Position numbers and translations under genes: made by a program
Shown: positions 24,581-33,780 of the stretch, one piece after another
Layout: each line of letters starts with the position of its first letter
Numbering within the stretch: position 1 is the stretch's first letter
Source of the DNA: an uncultured Erythrobacter sp.
GTDB lineage: Bacteria; Pseudomonadota; Alphaproteobacteria; Sphingomonadales; Sphingomonadaceae
Direction: 5' to 3'
DNA: 64,000 nt
Assembly (NCBI GenBank): GCA_937969505.1
Contig: CALBWA010000007.1
Coordinates: 1 to 64,000, forward strand
The notes under the pieces: model-generated
Databases searched by the model: none
The model's input: only the letters and a program-made list of their open reading frames with translations
Told to the model about the DNA's origin: nothing

Positions 24581-25578
24581 TGATCCAGCTCCACAATCAC
24601 CTTGCCGGTATTGCCGCCAGTAAACAGTTTTGCATAGGCGTTCAGGGTGTTTTCAAGACCGCGGGTCACATCATAGGGCATGATCAGGTCGCCTGCCTCG
24701 TGCCATTTGCGCAACTGGGCGGTCAGCTGTTCGCCCTGGTCCATGAAATCAGGCGAGAAAAAGCCTTCCACCCTCAGTCGGCGCATCAGAATCTGGTCAA
24801 ATTCGGATGGAGTCGTGCGACTGCCCGAAGTGTAATCCGACACCAGTCCGCACACGGCAATCCGGCCATAATGGTTCATCCGCGTCAGAACCTGATCGAG
24901 AATTGGTCCGCCGACATTGTCAAAATAGACATCCACTCCGCCCAACTTATCTAGCTGTTCTGCCAGATTGCCGGATTTGTAATTGAGCGCGTAATCAACG
25001 CCGATCGTATCGGTCAAATAGCGGCATTTGTCCGGTCCGCCCACGATCCCTGCGGTTGTACAGCCAAGCAATTTGGCGATCTGAATGGCCAGAATGCCGG
25101 TTGCGCCAGCCGCCGCCGATACCAGCACGGTTTCGCCCGATTTTGCGGCGCCCGTTTCGGTGATGCCCCACAGCGCCGTCCAGCCGTTCATACCTAGCGG
25201 CCCAAACCAGGATCGCTTGTCTTCCACTGACGGATCAAGCTTGACAGTCCCGGCCATGATGGGATCGACAGTGGAAAATTCGCCCCAAACTCCAAACGCG
25301 CGCACCAATTCGCCTTCGGCAAAGGCTGGATGGCGCGACTGGACGATTTCGCCCACTACCAGACCGGTCATCGGCGCACCGGTCGGAAGCGGCGGCTGAT
25401 AGCCATCCTCTCTATCGGTGAGCCACATGCGTGTGCCTGCATCCATCGAAAGCATATGATTGCGGATGGTAATCTCGCTTTGCCCTGCCTCGACCAGCGG
25501 TTGCTCTACGAGCGAAAGTGCGGTGCCAAAGTCATTGCCTTGCGGGCGCGCGTCAATTTGCCAAAAGCGGTTTTTCAT
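24577..25578 (-). CDS. NADP-dependent MDR oxidoreductase (CurA-like)
   Basis: This 333-residue zinc-free medium-chain reductase is the third of its kind in the region. LSMDAGTRMWL is the substrate-domain segment, VSAAAGATGILAIQIAK the nucleotide motif, followed by GIVGGPDKCRY. It should reduce an enone with NADPH. The frame reaches a TTG at 25614, but ATG 25578 matches the family start; no strong ribosome binding site is visible. It is divergent from the NmrA-like gene and coupled to 24041-24580. Confidence 0.92.
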   Translation of the reverse strand: MKNRFWQIDARPQGNDFGTALSLVEQPLVEAGQSEITIRNHMLSMDAGTRMWLTDREDGYQPPLPTGAPMTGLVVGEIVQSRHPAFAEGELVRAFGVWGEFSTVDPIMAGTVKLDPSVEDKRSWFGPLGMNGWTALWGITETGAAKSGETVLVSAAAGATGILAIQIAKLLGCTTAGIVGGPDKCRYLTDTIGVDYALNYKSGNLAEQLDKLGGVDVYFDNVGGPILDQVLTRMNHYGRIAVCGLVSDYTSGSRTTPSEFDQILMRRLRVEGFFSPDFMDQGEQLTAQLRKWHEAGDLIMPYDVTRGLENTLNAYAKLFTGGNTGKVIVELDQ

Positions 25579-25634
25579 GACGCCAAGTCTTGGCCCTAGA
25601 TCCGTGCAGGGCAAGGTGTGTTTTCGCTAGGGTA

Positions 25635-25666
25635 TCGGGCTCTCCAGCTATCTATTTCGGGCTATC
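25635..25666. promoter_or_regulatory. direct repeat pair in a divergent promoter region
   Basis: TCGGGCTCTC (25635-25644) and TCGGGCTATC (25657-25666) differ at one base and start 22 bases apart, about two helical turns, between the divergent MDR and NmrA-like genes. This spacing suits an activator binding on one DNA face. It may be chance. Confidence 0.25.
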
Positions 25667-25736
25667 AAAATACAGCGGCGCGTATCGCCCCTGACACTCC
25701 TAGTCTGCTGCCATATTCATTGTGGGAGAATTCGGT

Positions 25737-26684
25737 ATGGCACTTATCACCGTAATCGGCGCATCGGGCAGGCAAGGTATGGCCCAGGTCAAGCAAGCTC
25801 TGGCCGCGGGCTATGATGTGCGTGCAATCTCGCGTCAGAAAGATCCTTTCGCCGGTGCCAAGATCGAAGGCGCTGAGCGGGTCGAAACCCGGCCGATGGA
25901 CCTTTATGACACGGCAACCTATCGCGATGCATTGGAGGGTAGCGACTACATCTTTTACACCCATCCGCTGCAGGCGCGCGCGGACCGTGCGGTGCTGGTT
26001 GGCGACGTGGGCAATGCCGCGGCGGAACTGGATGTGAAACGAGTGGTCTGGAACACATCGAGCTGGATACCGGATCGTCCGGGTGATGCCTTCACCTATG
26101 CCGGCAATACTGCGGGGATCAACGCGCTGTGGCGATCAGGAGCGCCAGGGACCGTTTTCGGCTCGGTCCTGTTCATGGACAATTTGCTGACCAATTGGGC
26201 GCGGCCCTTCATCGTCAACGAAGGCCGCTACGTCTATCCGCATAAGCCCACACTGGAAGCGAACTGGATCAGTTTGGATGATGTTGCCAAGTTCATGATC
26301 GCCAGCCTCGATCGGCCCGACATGGAAGGCGCTTGGCTCAATATCGGCGGCCCGCGCAGAATGGTCGGGCCAGAAGTGGCTCAGGTTTTGTCGGATTCTC
26401 TGGGCAAAGACATCAAATATGATCCTTGCACACCGGCCGAATTCGGCAAGTTGCTGGTGAATGCTGGTGGTGACGGCGTGCCCGAGGAAATGCGCGACGA
26501 ACTGGAAGCCGGGATTGCCGCGTTTTACGAATACAACAACAATGCTGATACGGAGCCGTTCAAGGTCGATATGGACCATGTCTACGAACGCTTCCCCGAA
26601 CTGGAAGGCAAGCTGGAACCCATGGAAGAATGGGCGCCGAAACAGGATTGGGGTGAAAGCAATTTCCGCCCGGCCTTTGGTTGA
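25737..26684 (+). CDS. NmrA-like NAD(P)-binding protein
   Basis: This 315-residue atypical SDR starts ALITVIGASGRQG, the NmrA/isoflavone-reductase style glycine motif. It has TSSWIPD where extended SDRs carry their active site and no Tyr-x3-Lys. NmrA-like proteins sense NADP or act as reductases. ATG 25737 with GGGAG eight nt upstream is preferred over the slightly longer frame. It precedes the SDR at 26695 by 10 nt, forming a two-gene unit. A role as redox sensor or lyase-like enzyme is open. Confidence 0.85.
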   Translation: MALITVIGASGRQGMAQVKQALAAGYDVRAISRQKDPFAGAKIEGAERVETRPMDLYDTATYRDALEGSDYIFYTHPLQARADRAVLVGDVGNAAAELDVKRVVWNTSSWIPDRPGDAFTYAGNTAGINALWRSGAPGTVFGSVLFMDNLLTNWARPFIVNEGRYVYPHKPTLEANWISLDDVAKFMIASLDRPDMEGAWLNIGGPRRMVGPEVAQVLSDSLGKDIKYDPCTPAEFGKLLVNAGGDGVPEEMRDELEAGIAAFYEYNNNADTEPFKVDMDHVYERFPELEGKLEPMEEWAPKQDWGESNFRPAFG

Positions 26685-26694
26685 CGAGGGCCGT

Positions 26695-27465
26695 ATGAAA
26701 GGGCGTGTAGAGGGCAAAATCGCCCTTGTAACAGGTGGTGCATCGCGGCCCGGTCTGGGCGCTTCCATTGCAGAGCGATTGGCCGAAGAAGGTGCAATCG
26801 TCATTGTGACTGATGTGGACTTAGCTGGTGTAGAGCAAACCGCTGAGGGTATCCGCGCACGCGATCTGTCTGCTACGGCGATGGCGCAGGATGTGACCTC
26901 GCAAGGTGATTGGGACGCTGTCATCAATGCCGTGGTCGAAGAGCACGGACGGTTGGATATTCTGGTCAACAATGCCGGTATACTGGTGGTTGGGCAAATC
27001 GCTGACGAGACAGCAGCTTCAGCTCTCCAACGGCAGTTTGATGTCAACGTCGCAGGCTGTCTCATGGGCACGCAAGCAGCGGTGAAAGCCATGCGCAATG
27101 GCGGGCACTGCGGATCGATCATCAATGTATCGTCAGTCGCGGGTCTGGTGGGCTTCAGGGGCAGCGCTACCTATGCCGCGACCAAAGGCGCAGTGAAGCT
27201 GATGAGCAAATCAGCGGCGCTGGAAACGGCAGCCGAAGGGATCCGGATCAACACGGTTCATCCGGGCATTATCCGCACGAATATGCAAAGCGCCGCGGTG
27301 GATGATAACTCTGCCAATTACGATGCTATCGTGGCCTCGATACCCGCAGGAGAATTGGGTGAACCCCGGGATATTGCCAATTGCGTGCTGTTTCTCGCTT
27401 CAGACGAGGCGAGCTATGTGATGGGTGCGGAATTTGTCGTCGATGGGGGCTATACCGCGCAGTAA
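26695..27465 (+). CDS. short-chain dehydrogenase/reductase
   Basis: This 256-residue classical SDR has GGASRPGLG (one residue longer than usual), NNAG, SSVAG with the catalytic Ser, YAATK and a VVDGG end. ATG 26695 with GAGGG upstream is chosen; the frame reads far 5' through the NmrA-like gene in another frame, which is an artefact. It would interconvert a hydroxyl and a ketone. It stops 5 nt before the convergent Rieske gene's stop. Confidence 0.9.
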   Translation: MKGRVEGKIALVTGGASRPGLGASIAERLAEEGAIVIVTDVDLAGVEQTAEGIRARDLSATAMAQDVTSQGDWDAVINAVVEEHGRLDILVNNAGILVVGQIADETAASALQRQFDVNVAGCLMGTQAAVKAMRNGGHCGSIINVSSVAGLVGFRGSATYAATKGAVKLMSKSAALETAAEGIRINTVHPGIIRTNMQSAAVDDNSANYDAIVASIPAGELGEPRDIANCVLFLASDEASYVMGAEFVVDGGYTAQ

Positions 27466-27470
27466 GCCGC

Positions 27471-28703
27471 CTACTCGGCTGCCTGAGCGCGCTGGTCTGC
27501 GGCGAAGATTTGCGCCAATTCATCGTCGCTTGCCTTGGTCAGGCGATCAATCCAGCGGTGGAAATTTTGTCCGCCGCGCTCGTTGCGACCAAACAGAACC
27601 TCTTTCAGCAAGCCTGACTGCAAGGCATCATGCTGGCGTTTGCCAGTCGCGTAATCCTCGTCGCGTACTACAATTTCAAGGAAGTCGAACTGCTCGTGAG
27701 CGGCCTTGATGGAAGCCTCATCTGTCGGTTCTTTTTCCATGACGTAAAACTGGGTCGTGATGCTTTCCCCCACCTTTTCGCCTGGAAACAGCTGGCTGAT
27801 CAAGGCGCCGCGTAAGCCGCCACCGTAAAAGCTGGCGATGGAGATATGCGGAAAGATGGTCCAGACACCCTGGACCAATGCCTCATAGGGCAGGTCGTCA
27901 TCGGAGAGCTCGGTCAGGTCGAGCTGCTGATCATCATCGCTGGAAACCTTGATGGCATATTTGCTCGGCGTCGACAGCCGTTGGTGCGGGCCAAATTCGA
28001 AGAAGTTTGCGCGGTTGTAGAAATCGGCGCCGAATGTGTCTTTGTGCAGAACTGGCAAGTGGTAGAAGTCAAGATAGCCATCATAGGCTGTCTTCCAGTT
28101 CGGGCCGGTCAACTCGCGTGTGCTGAACAAATGCCAGCCATCAAAACCGAACGCTTTGAGAAGCTCGTCATAACCGCACAGATAGTCGGAAATATCGAGC
28201 TTTGAATCAGGGTCGAGCGTGGCCCAGATCAGTCCTGCATTTTCGTAGACTGGGAAGCGGGTCAGGCAATGCGCGGCCTTGTCTATGGCACCAAAATCCT
28301 GCGGGCTGGCAACGCCGATCAGTCCGCCATCATTCTTGAAGGTCCACCCGTGATATCCGCAGGTAAACCGGCTGGCATTGCCGGTGCCACTGGCCACAGG
28401 ATTGCCGCGGTGGGTGCACATGTTGAGGAACGCAGCAACGCTGCCGTCTTTCTGGCGGGTCAACAGGAGCGGTACACCGCAAATTGTCATCGCCTTGAAA
28501 TCGCCTGGCTTGGGCAACTCGCAAGATGGCGCGACCATCAATGGCAAGCGACGGAAAATGCGCTTTTTCTCAAGTTCGAACAGTTCAGGATCTGTGTAAG
28601 CAGATGCCGGCACGCGCAGGACATCGTCTGCATACTCCATCGTATCCGCTTCACCGTGGGCGATCAGGTTGCGTGTCATGTCGATCAGTTGCTGGTGTGA
28701 CAT
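27471..28703 (-). CDS. Rieske non-heme iron oxygenase, alpha subunit
   Basis: This 410-residue ring-hydroxylating oxygenase large subunit has a Rieske centre C-x-H in NMCTHRGNP and C-x2-H in CGYHGW, and a mononuclear iron site D-x2-H-x4-H in YLDFYHLPVLH. It would hydroxylate or demethylate an aromatic or alicyclic substrate with O2. No beta subunit, ferredoxin or reductase gene adjoins, so it is either an alpha-only enzyme or uses distant partners. ATG 28703 is preferred over the frame's far upstream start. A terminator separates it from the TonB receptor gene upstream. Confidence 0.93.
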   Translation of the reverse strand: MSHQQLIDMTRNLIAHGEADTMEYADDVLRVPASAYTDPELFELEKKRIFRRLPLMVAPSCELPKPGDFKAMTICGVPLLLTRQKDGSVAAFLNMCTHRGNPVASGTGNASRFTCGYHGWTFKNDGGLIGVASPQDFGAIDKAAHCLTRFPVYENAGLIWATLDPDSKLDISDYLCGYDELLKAFGFDGWHLFSTRELTGPNWKTAYDGYLDFYHLPVLHKDTFGADFYNRANFFEFGPHQRLSTPSKYAIKVSSDDDQQLDLTELSDDDLPYEALVQGVWTIFPHISIASFYGGGLRGALISQLFPGEKVGESITTQFYVMEKEPTDEASIKAAHEQFDFLEIVVRDEDYATGKRQHDALQSGLLKEVLFGRNERGGQNFHRWIDRLTKASDDELAQIFAADQRAQAAE

Positions 28704-28783
28704 ATCGTGGTGTCCTGCGTTTATCAGCGAAAAAGCTTTAGTTCGGATCACCGTTTTGGGCCGCCATACTGCATTCGGCAATC

Positions 28784-28799
28784 ATCACTTTTGGAAGGG
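28784..28799. promoter_or_regulatory. shared intergenic motif CACTTTTGGAAGGG, copy 2
   Basis: ATCACTTTTGGAAGGG lies about 80 nt upstream of the Rieske gene start (28703) and just past the TonB-receptor terminator. It matches the copy at 14649-14666 in 13 to 14 bases with one base deleted. It is a candidate regulator site. Confidence 0.3.
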
Positions 28800-28809
28800 T
28801 TGGCGGGTG

Positions 28810-28841
28810 AAAAAGAAAGGGCGGACCGTCATGGCCCGCCC
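28810..28841 (-). terminator. intrinsic terminator of the TonB receptor gene
   Basis: On the minus strand GGGCGG and CCGCCC form a stem extended by GCC/GGT (one G-T pair) to nine pairs, with a five-base loop and the tail TTTCTTTTT. It starts 27 nt after the receptor stop and would end its transcript before the Rieske gene. Confidence 0.75.
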
Positions 28842-28867
28842 CTCGAACATGTATCAGCTGTATTGGT

Positions 28868-31309
28868 TTAGAAGTTGAAGCTGGCTTCCACATAGACTTG
28901 GCGGCCACGGTTCTGCGTCAAGACCAGGTCATCACCACCAACGGGCAGGAATGGACGGCCACCAGAGGTGTTGACCCAAATCTCGTCAGCCAGATTGGTG
29001 CCGACCAATGCAAGTTTCCATTTGCCGTCGGCATCACCGACCGAAACGGATGCATCGAAAGTGACATAGCTGTCCTGGCGGAAATCGGTCGGCGTTGATT
29101 CGTCAGTGAAGTAACTGTCGGAATAAATCGCGTTGCCGCTGACGCCGAACTCAAGCGAATTGCTGACCGGGATGAACCAGTCAAATGCAATGTTGCCTGA
29201 CCATTCCGGCGCCCGCGAAGCCTGGCGCCCATCCAGATCGAACCCTTGTTCGGTTACAAATGTATCGCTGAATTCGGCATCGAGGTAGGAGATGTTGCCC
29301 GACAGGTCGAGACCTTGAAGCGGGGTCGCCCAACGCCATTCAAGATCGACACCGGCAGTTGTGACTTCACCGGCATTCAGGGTGGAGAACTGGATTGCCA
29401 CTGCGTCAAAGTTTTGCACCTGCAGATCATCAAAGACGTAATAATATGCGGTCGCGTTCAAGGTCAGCGTGCGATCGTTGAATTGCGATTTGATCCCGAT
29501 CTCGCCGCCTTCTGCGGTTTCAGATTCGAAAACCAACGCACCAAAGTCATTTGCTGCAGCTGCTGCTGCAAGACTGGCCGTTGGAAGTGCCGAATTGTCG
29601 ATGCCGCCTGACTTGAAGCCGGTTTTATACGATGCGAAGACATTAATATCATCCGTGGCCTGATACCGCAGAGTTACCTCTGGCGAGATATTGTCATCAT
29701 CAAACTCGATCGGTCCCGAGAAGAAGCCCGAGGTCAAGAACGCCCCGCTGGCCGAAAGGAACGAGTGCACGAACGGGATGCTAATCGTGTTGGTCTTGCT
29801 TTCGTCGGTGTAGCGCACGCCGCCCGACAGTTCGAGCTGGTCGGTGATGTCAAAAATCACGCTGCCGAAAATCGAATATGCGTCAGTGCCGGTCTCATGG
29901 CGACGATCATAATCGGTGGTGAAGCCAGTGATCGGGTCAGGGCCAAACAGGATGGCGATGTTTGCGGCCAATTCAGCAGTATCGAACACGAATTCGCGCG
30001 ACTCATAGAACGCACCAACCATGAAGTTGAGCGGACCATCGAAATCTGAAGTCAGGCGCAATTCCTGGCTGTACTGTTCAAGTTGGTTGTTTGGATCGGA
30101 ACACCCCACACCAAACGGAGCGAACCCCCCGCTGCCATCTGGCACCTGACCACCATAGGAATAGCAATCGTAATCGGTCGAATCGAGATCAAGATACCCG
30201 GTCACAGACGTCAGGGTTAGCGCGTCACTCAGCCCGACATCGAAGCGCAGGCGACCAAACAGTGTTTCGGTTTCGCCAAAGGGAACGCCATTGCGGCCCA
30301 CAGCCAAGGATGGTGTCGGGATGGATGCCGATACTGCCGCGGCAGCATCGGGGAGGAATTGGCGTTGATCAAACGCGTTACAATCATAACCTGGGTCAAC
30401 CGAGATTGCGCCGCCAAACAGGACAATCGGATCGGCCACGCCATTGGCACCGCAGAAAATGTCGCCATGGCTGATGGCGCCATCATTCTCGTTGCGAACA
30501 TATTGCAGCTTCAGATTGGCGTCGAAATTGTCCGTCGGCTCCCAATCAAGCGTAACCCGGCCGACAAAATTCTTGGCGCTGCGTGTGTCGCCATTGGCCG
30601 CTGGCGTGCCCGGCTGCAAATCGATGAAATCGTCAATGTCGTTGTATTGTGCAGCTACACGAATACCGAGCGTGTCACTGATCGGGCCTGAAATGTATCC
30701 ACCGACAGTATAACCCTGCTCTTCGAATTCGTACTGTGCCTTGCCACCAATCTCCCAAGTCGAGGTTGGATCTGCTGAACGGATCGCAAAAACACCGGCG
30801 GACGCAGATTTACCAAAGAACAGCGATTGCGGACCTTTAAGAACGTCGATCTGTGCTGTGTCAAAGAAGCCTGCTTGCACAAGCCGCATGCTTGATACCT
30901 GAACGCCATCGAAGTCGAAGGCGACTGCGGAGTCGAAAGATGACGAAATATTGGATGAGCCAACGCCGCGCAGGCTAAGCTGGCCACCAGAACCTGAGCC
31001 ACCCACCTGAACGTTCAACGTTGGAACGCGACTAACAACGTCAGCGACCTGATCAACCCCGTATTTATCCAGGATTTCGCCGCTGATGGCAGTCACCGTC
31101 ACCGGTACTTCTTGAAGTGTTTCATTCTGCCGCCGGGCCTGAACGATGATCACGTTGTCTGTAGCGTCGCTATCAGCTTCTGCTTGGGGCGCGCTATCCG
31201 CCTCTTGGGCCTGTGCGGTGCCGGCCATCCCGGCCATCGCCACAATTGCGGCTGTACCCATCAACGCATTACGAAGCGTAGACGGATTGCGAGTGTACAA
31301 CGTTTTCAT
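28868..31309 (-). CDS. TonB-dependent outer membrane receptor
   Basis: This 813-residue protein has a signal peptide of about 35 residues (hydrophobic LMGTAAIVAMAGMAGTAQAQ), a plug domain with NETLQEVPVTVTAISG and LRGVGSSNI, and a long beta-barrel ending in alternating hydrophobics with terminal Phe (VYVEASFNF). Such receptors in sphingomonads import steroids, terpenoids, aromatics and other large hydrophobics, which suits this region. ATG 31309 has GGAGAG upstream; the frame's extra 49 residues are rejected because they precede the signal peptide. The substrate is inferred from the neighbours only. Confidence 0.95.
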   Translation of the reverse strand: MKTLYTRNPSTLRNALMGTAAIVAMAGMAGTAQAQEADSAPQAEADSDATDNVIIVQARRQNETLQEVPVTVTAISGEILDKYGVDQVADVVSRVPTLNVQVGGSGSGGQLSLRGVGSSNISSSFDSAVAFDFDGVQVSSMRLVQAGFFDTAQIDVLKGPQSLFFGKSASAGVFAIRSADPTSTWEIGGKAQYEFEEQGYTVGGYISGPISDTLGIRVAAQYNDIDDFIDLQPGTPAANGDTRSAKNFVGRVTLDWEPTDNFDANLKLQYVRNENDGAISHGDIFCGANGVADPIVLFGGAISVDPGYDCNAFDQRQFLPDAAAAVSASIPTPSLAVGRNGVPFGETETLFGRLRFDVGLSDALTLTSVTGYLDLDSTDYDCYSYGGQVPDGSGGFAPFGVGCSDPNNQLEQYSQELRLTSDFDGPLNFMVGAFYESREFVFDTAELAANIAILFGPDPITGFTTDYDRRHETGTDAYSIFGSVIFDITDQLELSGGVRYTDESKTNTISIPFVHSFLSASGAFLTSGFFSGPIEFDDDNISPEVTLRYQATDDINVFASYKTGFKSGGIDNSALPTASLAAAAAANDFGALVFESETAEGGEIGIKSQFNDRTLTLNATAYYYVFDDLQVQNFDAVAIQFSTLNAGEVTTAGVDLEWRWATPLQGLDLSGNISYLDAEFSDTFVTEQGFDLDGRQASRAPEWSGNIAFDWFIPVSNSLEFGVSGNAIYSDSYFTDESTPTDFRQDSYVTFDASVSVGDADGKWKLALVGTNLADEIWVNTSGGRPFLPVGGDDLVLTQNRGRQVYVEASFNF

Positions 31310-31507
31310 GCTAGCTCTCTCCCATGCTGACCGGGCTGTATTACTATCCCGTGTCAATCGTCCCTTGCCCCTTAGACGTAACGTAATCGGGGCTTGGTTG
31401 TTGTTTATGGTGCGCTGGTGCGAGGTACATTTGGCAAAAACGATAGTGTCGGCCAAATACTGAGGCCATTGTGCAACAGATCGCGCAAACAGGCCCGGTT
31501 ATCGGCA

Positions 31508-31531
31508 GGCGGCGAAAACCCTTACGCCGCC
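31508..31531 (-). terminator. hairpin downstream of the Rieske gene at 31535
   Basis: GGCGGCG and CGCCGCC form a seven-pair stem with a ten-base loop just after the stop of the minus-strand Rieske gene. No run of T follows, so it may be a Rho-linked or mRNA-stabilising hairpin rather than a true terminator. Confidence 0.3.
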
Positions 31532-31534
31532 GAT

Positions 31535-32824
31535 TTAGCGATCTTCTGCCCGCATCTGGGCCACGCGGGGGTCATTGGGCCAAACCCATTCTTCACCAAT
31601 CACCGGCTCAACCCGAAGCGAGGCGGGTACCCGATTGGCACCGATTATCCGGTCAAGTTGCTGGTGGAAGCTGTAAATGCGCGCTTCCTGATAACTTAAC
31701 GGCACGCTGCGGAACGCCTCGCTTTGCATGGATTGCTGAATGGCCTCGCCAAATTGTGTGTCTTCCAGAATGATCGCGCTCATGCCGCGGCCGTTTGGTT
31801 GAGTTTCGTCGGGTACAGTCCACAGATCCGGTGCGGGCCCATCGCCCCAATCAGGCGCCATGGTGACCAGTTCAAGCCGCGTGGTGGTAAGCGAGGTGGG
31901 CCAGAACACGAGCGGCGGCACAAAGTAATTCGACAAGGGGGAAACCCAGTTGGGAAACAAGGTGTAGCTTTGTGTCGCCGTGCGGCCCAATTCACCCACC
32001 GTATCGATTTCTTGCCATTCCGGCGGTGAATCAACGGCGCGAACATGCGCGCGATCCGTGTTCCGGGGCGCGGGTGCCAGCATGCGCGCATGGCCATTGG
32101 GATAGAACGTGTTAAGATTGCGCTTGGGATCGACCAGTGGCGCCACGGTTTCAGGGTGAATGAAGGGCACATGATAGACCTCCATATTCGCCTCCATCGC
32201 GACTTTCCAATTGCACTCGAGGTCAAAGCTGTAACGCGATGCAAGCCGCAAATTGCCAAAGCCGAACTCTTCCCACTCTTGCGCCAGTGGCCCCATATAG
32301 TCGATTAGTGATGGCGCATCGGCATCGAAATTGACGAAGATGACATTGCCAAACATTTCGCATCGGACGGGAATCAGGCTGCGACAGGATAAATCGAAAT
32401 CGGGCGGAAAGTCCTGCCGTTCAGGCACGCCGATCAGAGTGCCATCCGTCTTGTAGGTCCAATTGTGGTAACCGCACATCAATCGGCTCGATTTGCCAAA
32501 ATCTTCGGCCACGACGGGTGCGCCGCGATGGCGGCAGGTGTTGTAGAAGGCGCGCACCAACCCATCCATGCCATGCACAATCACGATCGGGTCGCCGGCA
32601 TTGTGCCAACGCATGTAGCAGCCGGGTTCCGGAATTTCATCAATATGACCAGCAAACAGCCAGCTTTTGCCGAACACATGTTCGCGCTCCAGCTCGTAAT
32701 ATTCTGCAGATGTGTATCGTGCGGCAGGCATGTCTGGCAGAGTCGGAAACTGTTGAGGTGGGCTGGTCCGAGACGCCTCCCACTCCATCAGCTGCTTAAG
32801 TTGGTCGACCTCTGCCTGATCCAT
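31535..32824 (-). CDS. Rieske non-heme iron oxygenase, alpha subunit
   Basis: This 429-residue second oxygenase large subunit has NTCRHRGAP and CGYHNW as the Rieske ligands and NMEVYHVPFIHPE as the mononuclear iron site. The sequence differs clearly from 27471-28703. It could be an alpha-only mono- or dioxygenase, for example a demethylase or ring hydroxylase. No beta subunit or electron carrier is adjacent. It is divergent from the SDR at 33011 across 186 nt that hold several palindromes. The TonB receptor lies downstream on the same strand. Confidence 0.93.
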   Translation of the reverse strand: MDQAEVDQLKQLMEWEASRTSPPQQFPTLPDMPAARYTSAEYYELEREHVFGKSWLFAGHIDEIPEPGCYMRWHNAGDPIVIVHGMDGLVRAFYNTCRHRGAPVVAEDFGKSSRLMCGYHNWTYKTDGTLIGVPERQDFPPDFDLSCRSLIPVRCEMFGNVIFVNFDADAPSLIDYMGPLAQEWEEFGFGNLRLASRYSFDLECNWKVAMEANMEVYHVPFIHPETVAPLVDPKRNLNTFYPNGHARMLAPAPRNTDRAHVRAVDSPPEWQEIDTVGELGRTATQSYTLFPNWVSPLSNYFVPPLVFWPTSLTTTRLELVTMAPDWGDGPAPDLWTVPDETQPNGRGMSAIILEDTQFGEAIQQSMQSEAFRSVPLSYQEARIYSFHQQLDRIIGANRVPASLRVEPVIGEEWVWPNDPRVAQMRAEDR

Positions 32825-32875
32825 CTCTCAACTCCTCCTGATTTCAGCCTAGAGTGATCCCTGTTTAGCGCGACT

Positions 32876-32909
32876 GCCAAATTGATTGGCGAAACCAATT
32901 GATCGATCA
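32876..32909. promoter_or_regulatory. nested inverted repeats in the Rieske/SDR divergent region
   Basis: Three overlapping symmetrical elements are present: GCCAA-5-TTGGC (32876-32890), ATTGG-5-CCAAT (32885-32899) and the perfect palindrome TGATCGATCA (32900-32909). They lie between the start codons at 32824 and 33011. This is a plausible operator for a dimeric repressor; no regulator gene is near. Confidence 0.4.
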
Positions 32910-33010
32910 TCAAGCCGGTCATCACCCATCGCTTTAGTCAGTGGTATCGCAGCCCGCTGACGATAGGTTCGGGCGAAAATCTAAAAGACAAATACGTTTG
33001 GGAGAAGACA

Positions 33011-33772
33011 ATGGCAGGACGGGTTGAGGGCAAGATTGCCCTGGTCACCGGTGGGGCGATGGGGTTGGGCAAGGCCGATTGCCAACGGCTGGCAGCCGAG
33101 GGTGCGCGGGTGGTGGTCACCGACCGCGAGGTTGAACTGGCCCATAAGGTCGCTGAACAGATCGGCGGCGATGCGATGGCTCTTGATGTCACTGACGAAC
33201 AACAATGGATCGATGTGGTCCATGCAATCGAAGAACGCCATGGCGGTCTTGATATTCTGGTCAACAATGCCGGCAACGTGATTTTCGAGGACATTCTTGA
33301 ATGTTCTCTCGATCACTTTCGCCTGCATCTGGCAATCCATGTCGAAGGCACCTTTCTCGGCTGCCAGAAAGCCATTCCACTGATGGCCAAATCAGGCGGC
33401 GGCTCCATCATCAACATGGCGTCGACTGCATCATTGGTCGGGTATGGCAATATTCCTGCTTACAGCGCCGCAAAGGGCGCGATCCGATCAATGACAAAGT
33501 CGATTGCGATGTATTGCCAGGATGAAAACAACAAGATTCGTGTCAATGTTCTGATGCCTGGCGGGATTGAAACGCCGATGGTTATGGGCATTTCCGGGCG
33601 TGCTGGCGAAAAACCGATGGAAATTCCTGAAGGCGTATTGCCAAAGGAATCTTTGGGGCACCCCAGCGATGTCGCCAATGTCGTGCTGTTCCTTGCTTCT
33701 GACGAGGCACGGTTCCTCACTGGTAATGAATACCCAGTCGACAACGGCCTAATCGCCCGGCCTGAACGGTAG
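33011..33772 (+). CDS. short-chain dehydrogenase/reductase (hydroxysteroid dehydrogenase-like)
   Basis: This 253-residue classical SDR has GGAMGLG, NNAGN, MASTASLVG with the catalytic Ser, YSAAK, and PGGIETPM. The form resembles 3-alpha/20-beta-hydroxysteroid and cyclopentanol dehydrogenases. GGGAG precedes the ATG. It sits 8 nt before the MFS gene. Its closest relative in the window is 35113-35880 on the other side of the MFS gene, which shares the unusual segment K-S-I-A-x-Y-C. The substrate is probably a cyclic alcohol. Confidence 0.9.
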   Translation: MAGRVEGKIALVTGGAMGLGKADCQRLAAEGARVVVTDREVELAHKVAEQIGGDAMALDVTDEQQWIDVVHAIEERHGGLDILVNNAGNVIFEDILECSLDHFRLHLAIHVEGTFLGCQKAIPLMAKSGGGSIINMASTASLVGYGNIPAYSAAKGAIRSMTKSIAMYCQDENNKIRVNVLMPGGIETPMVMGISGRAGEKPMEIPEGVLPKESLGHPSDVANVVLFLASDEARFLTGNEYPVDNGLIARPER

Positions 33773-33780
33773 GGTAGGTA

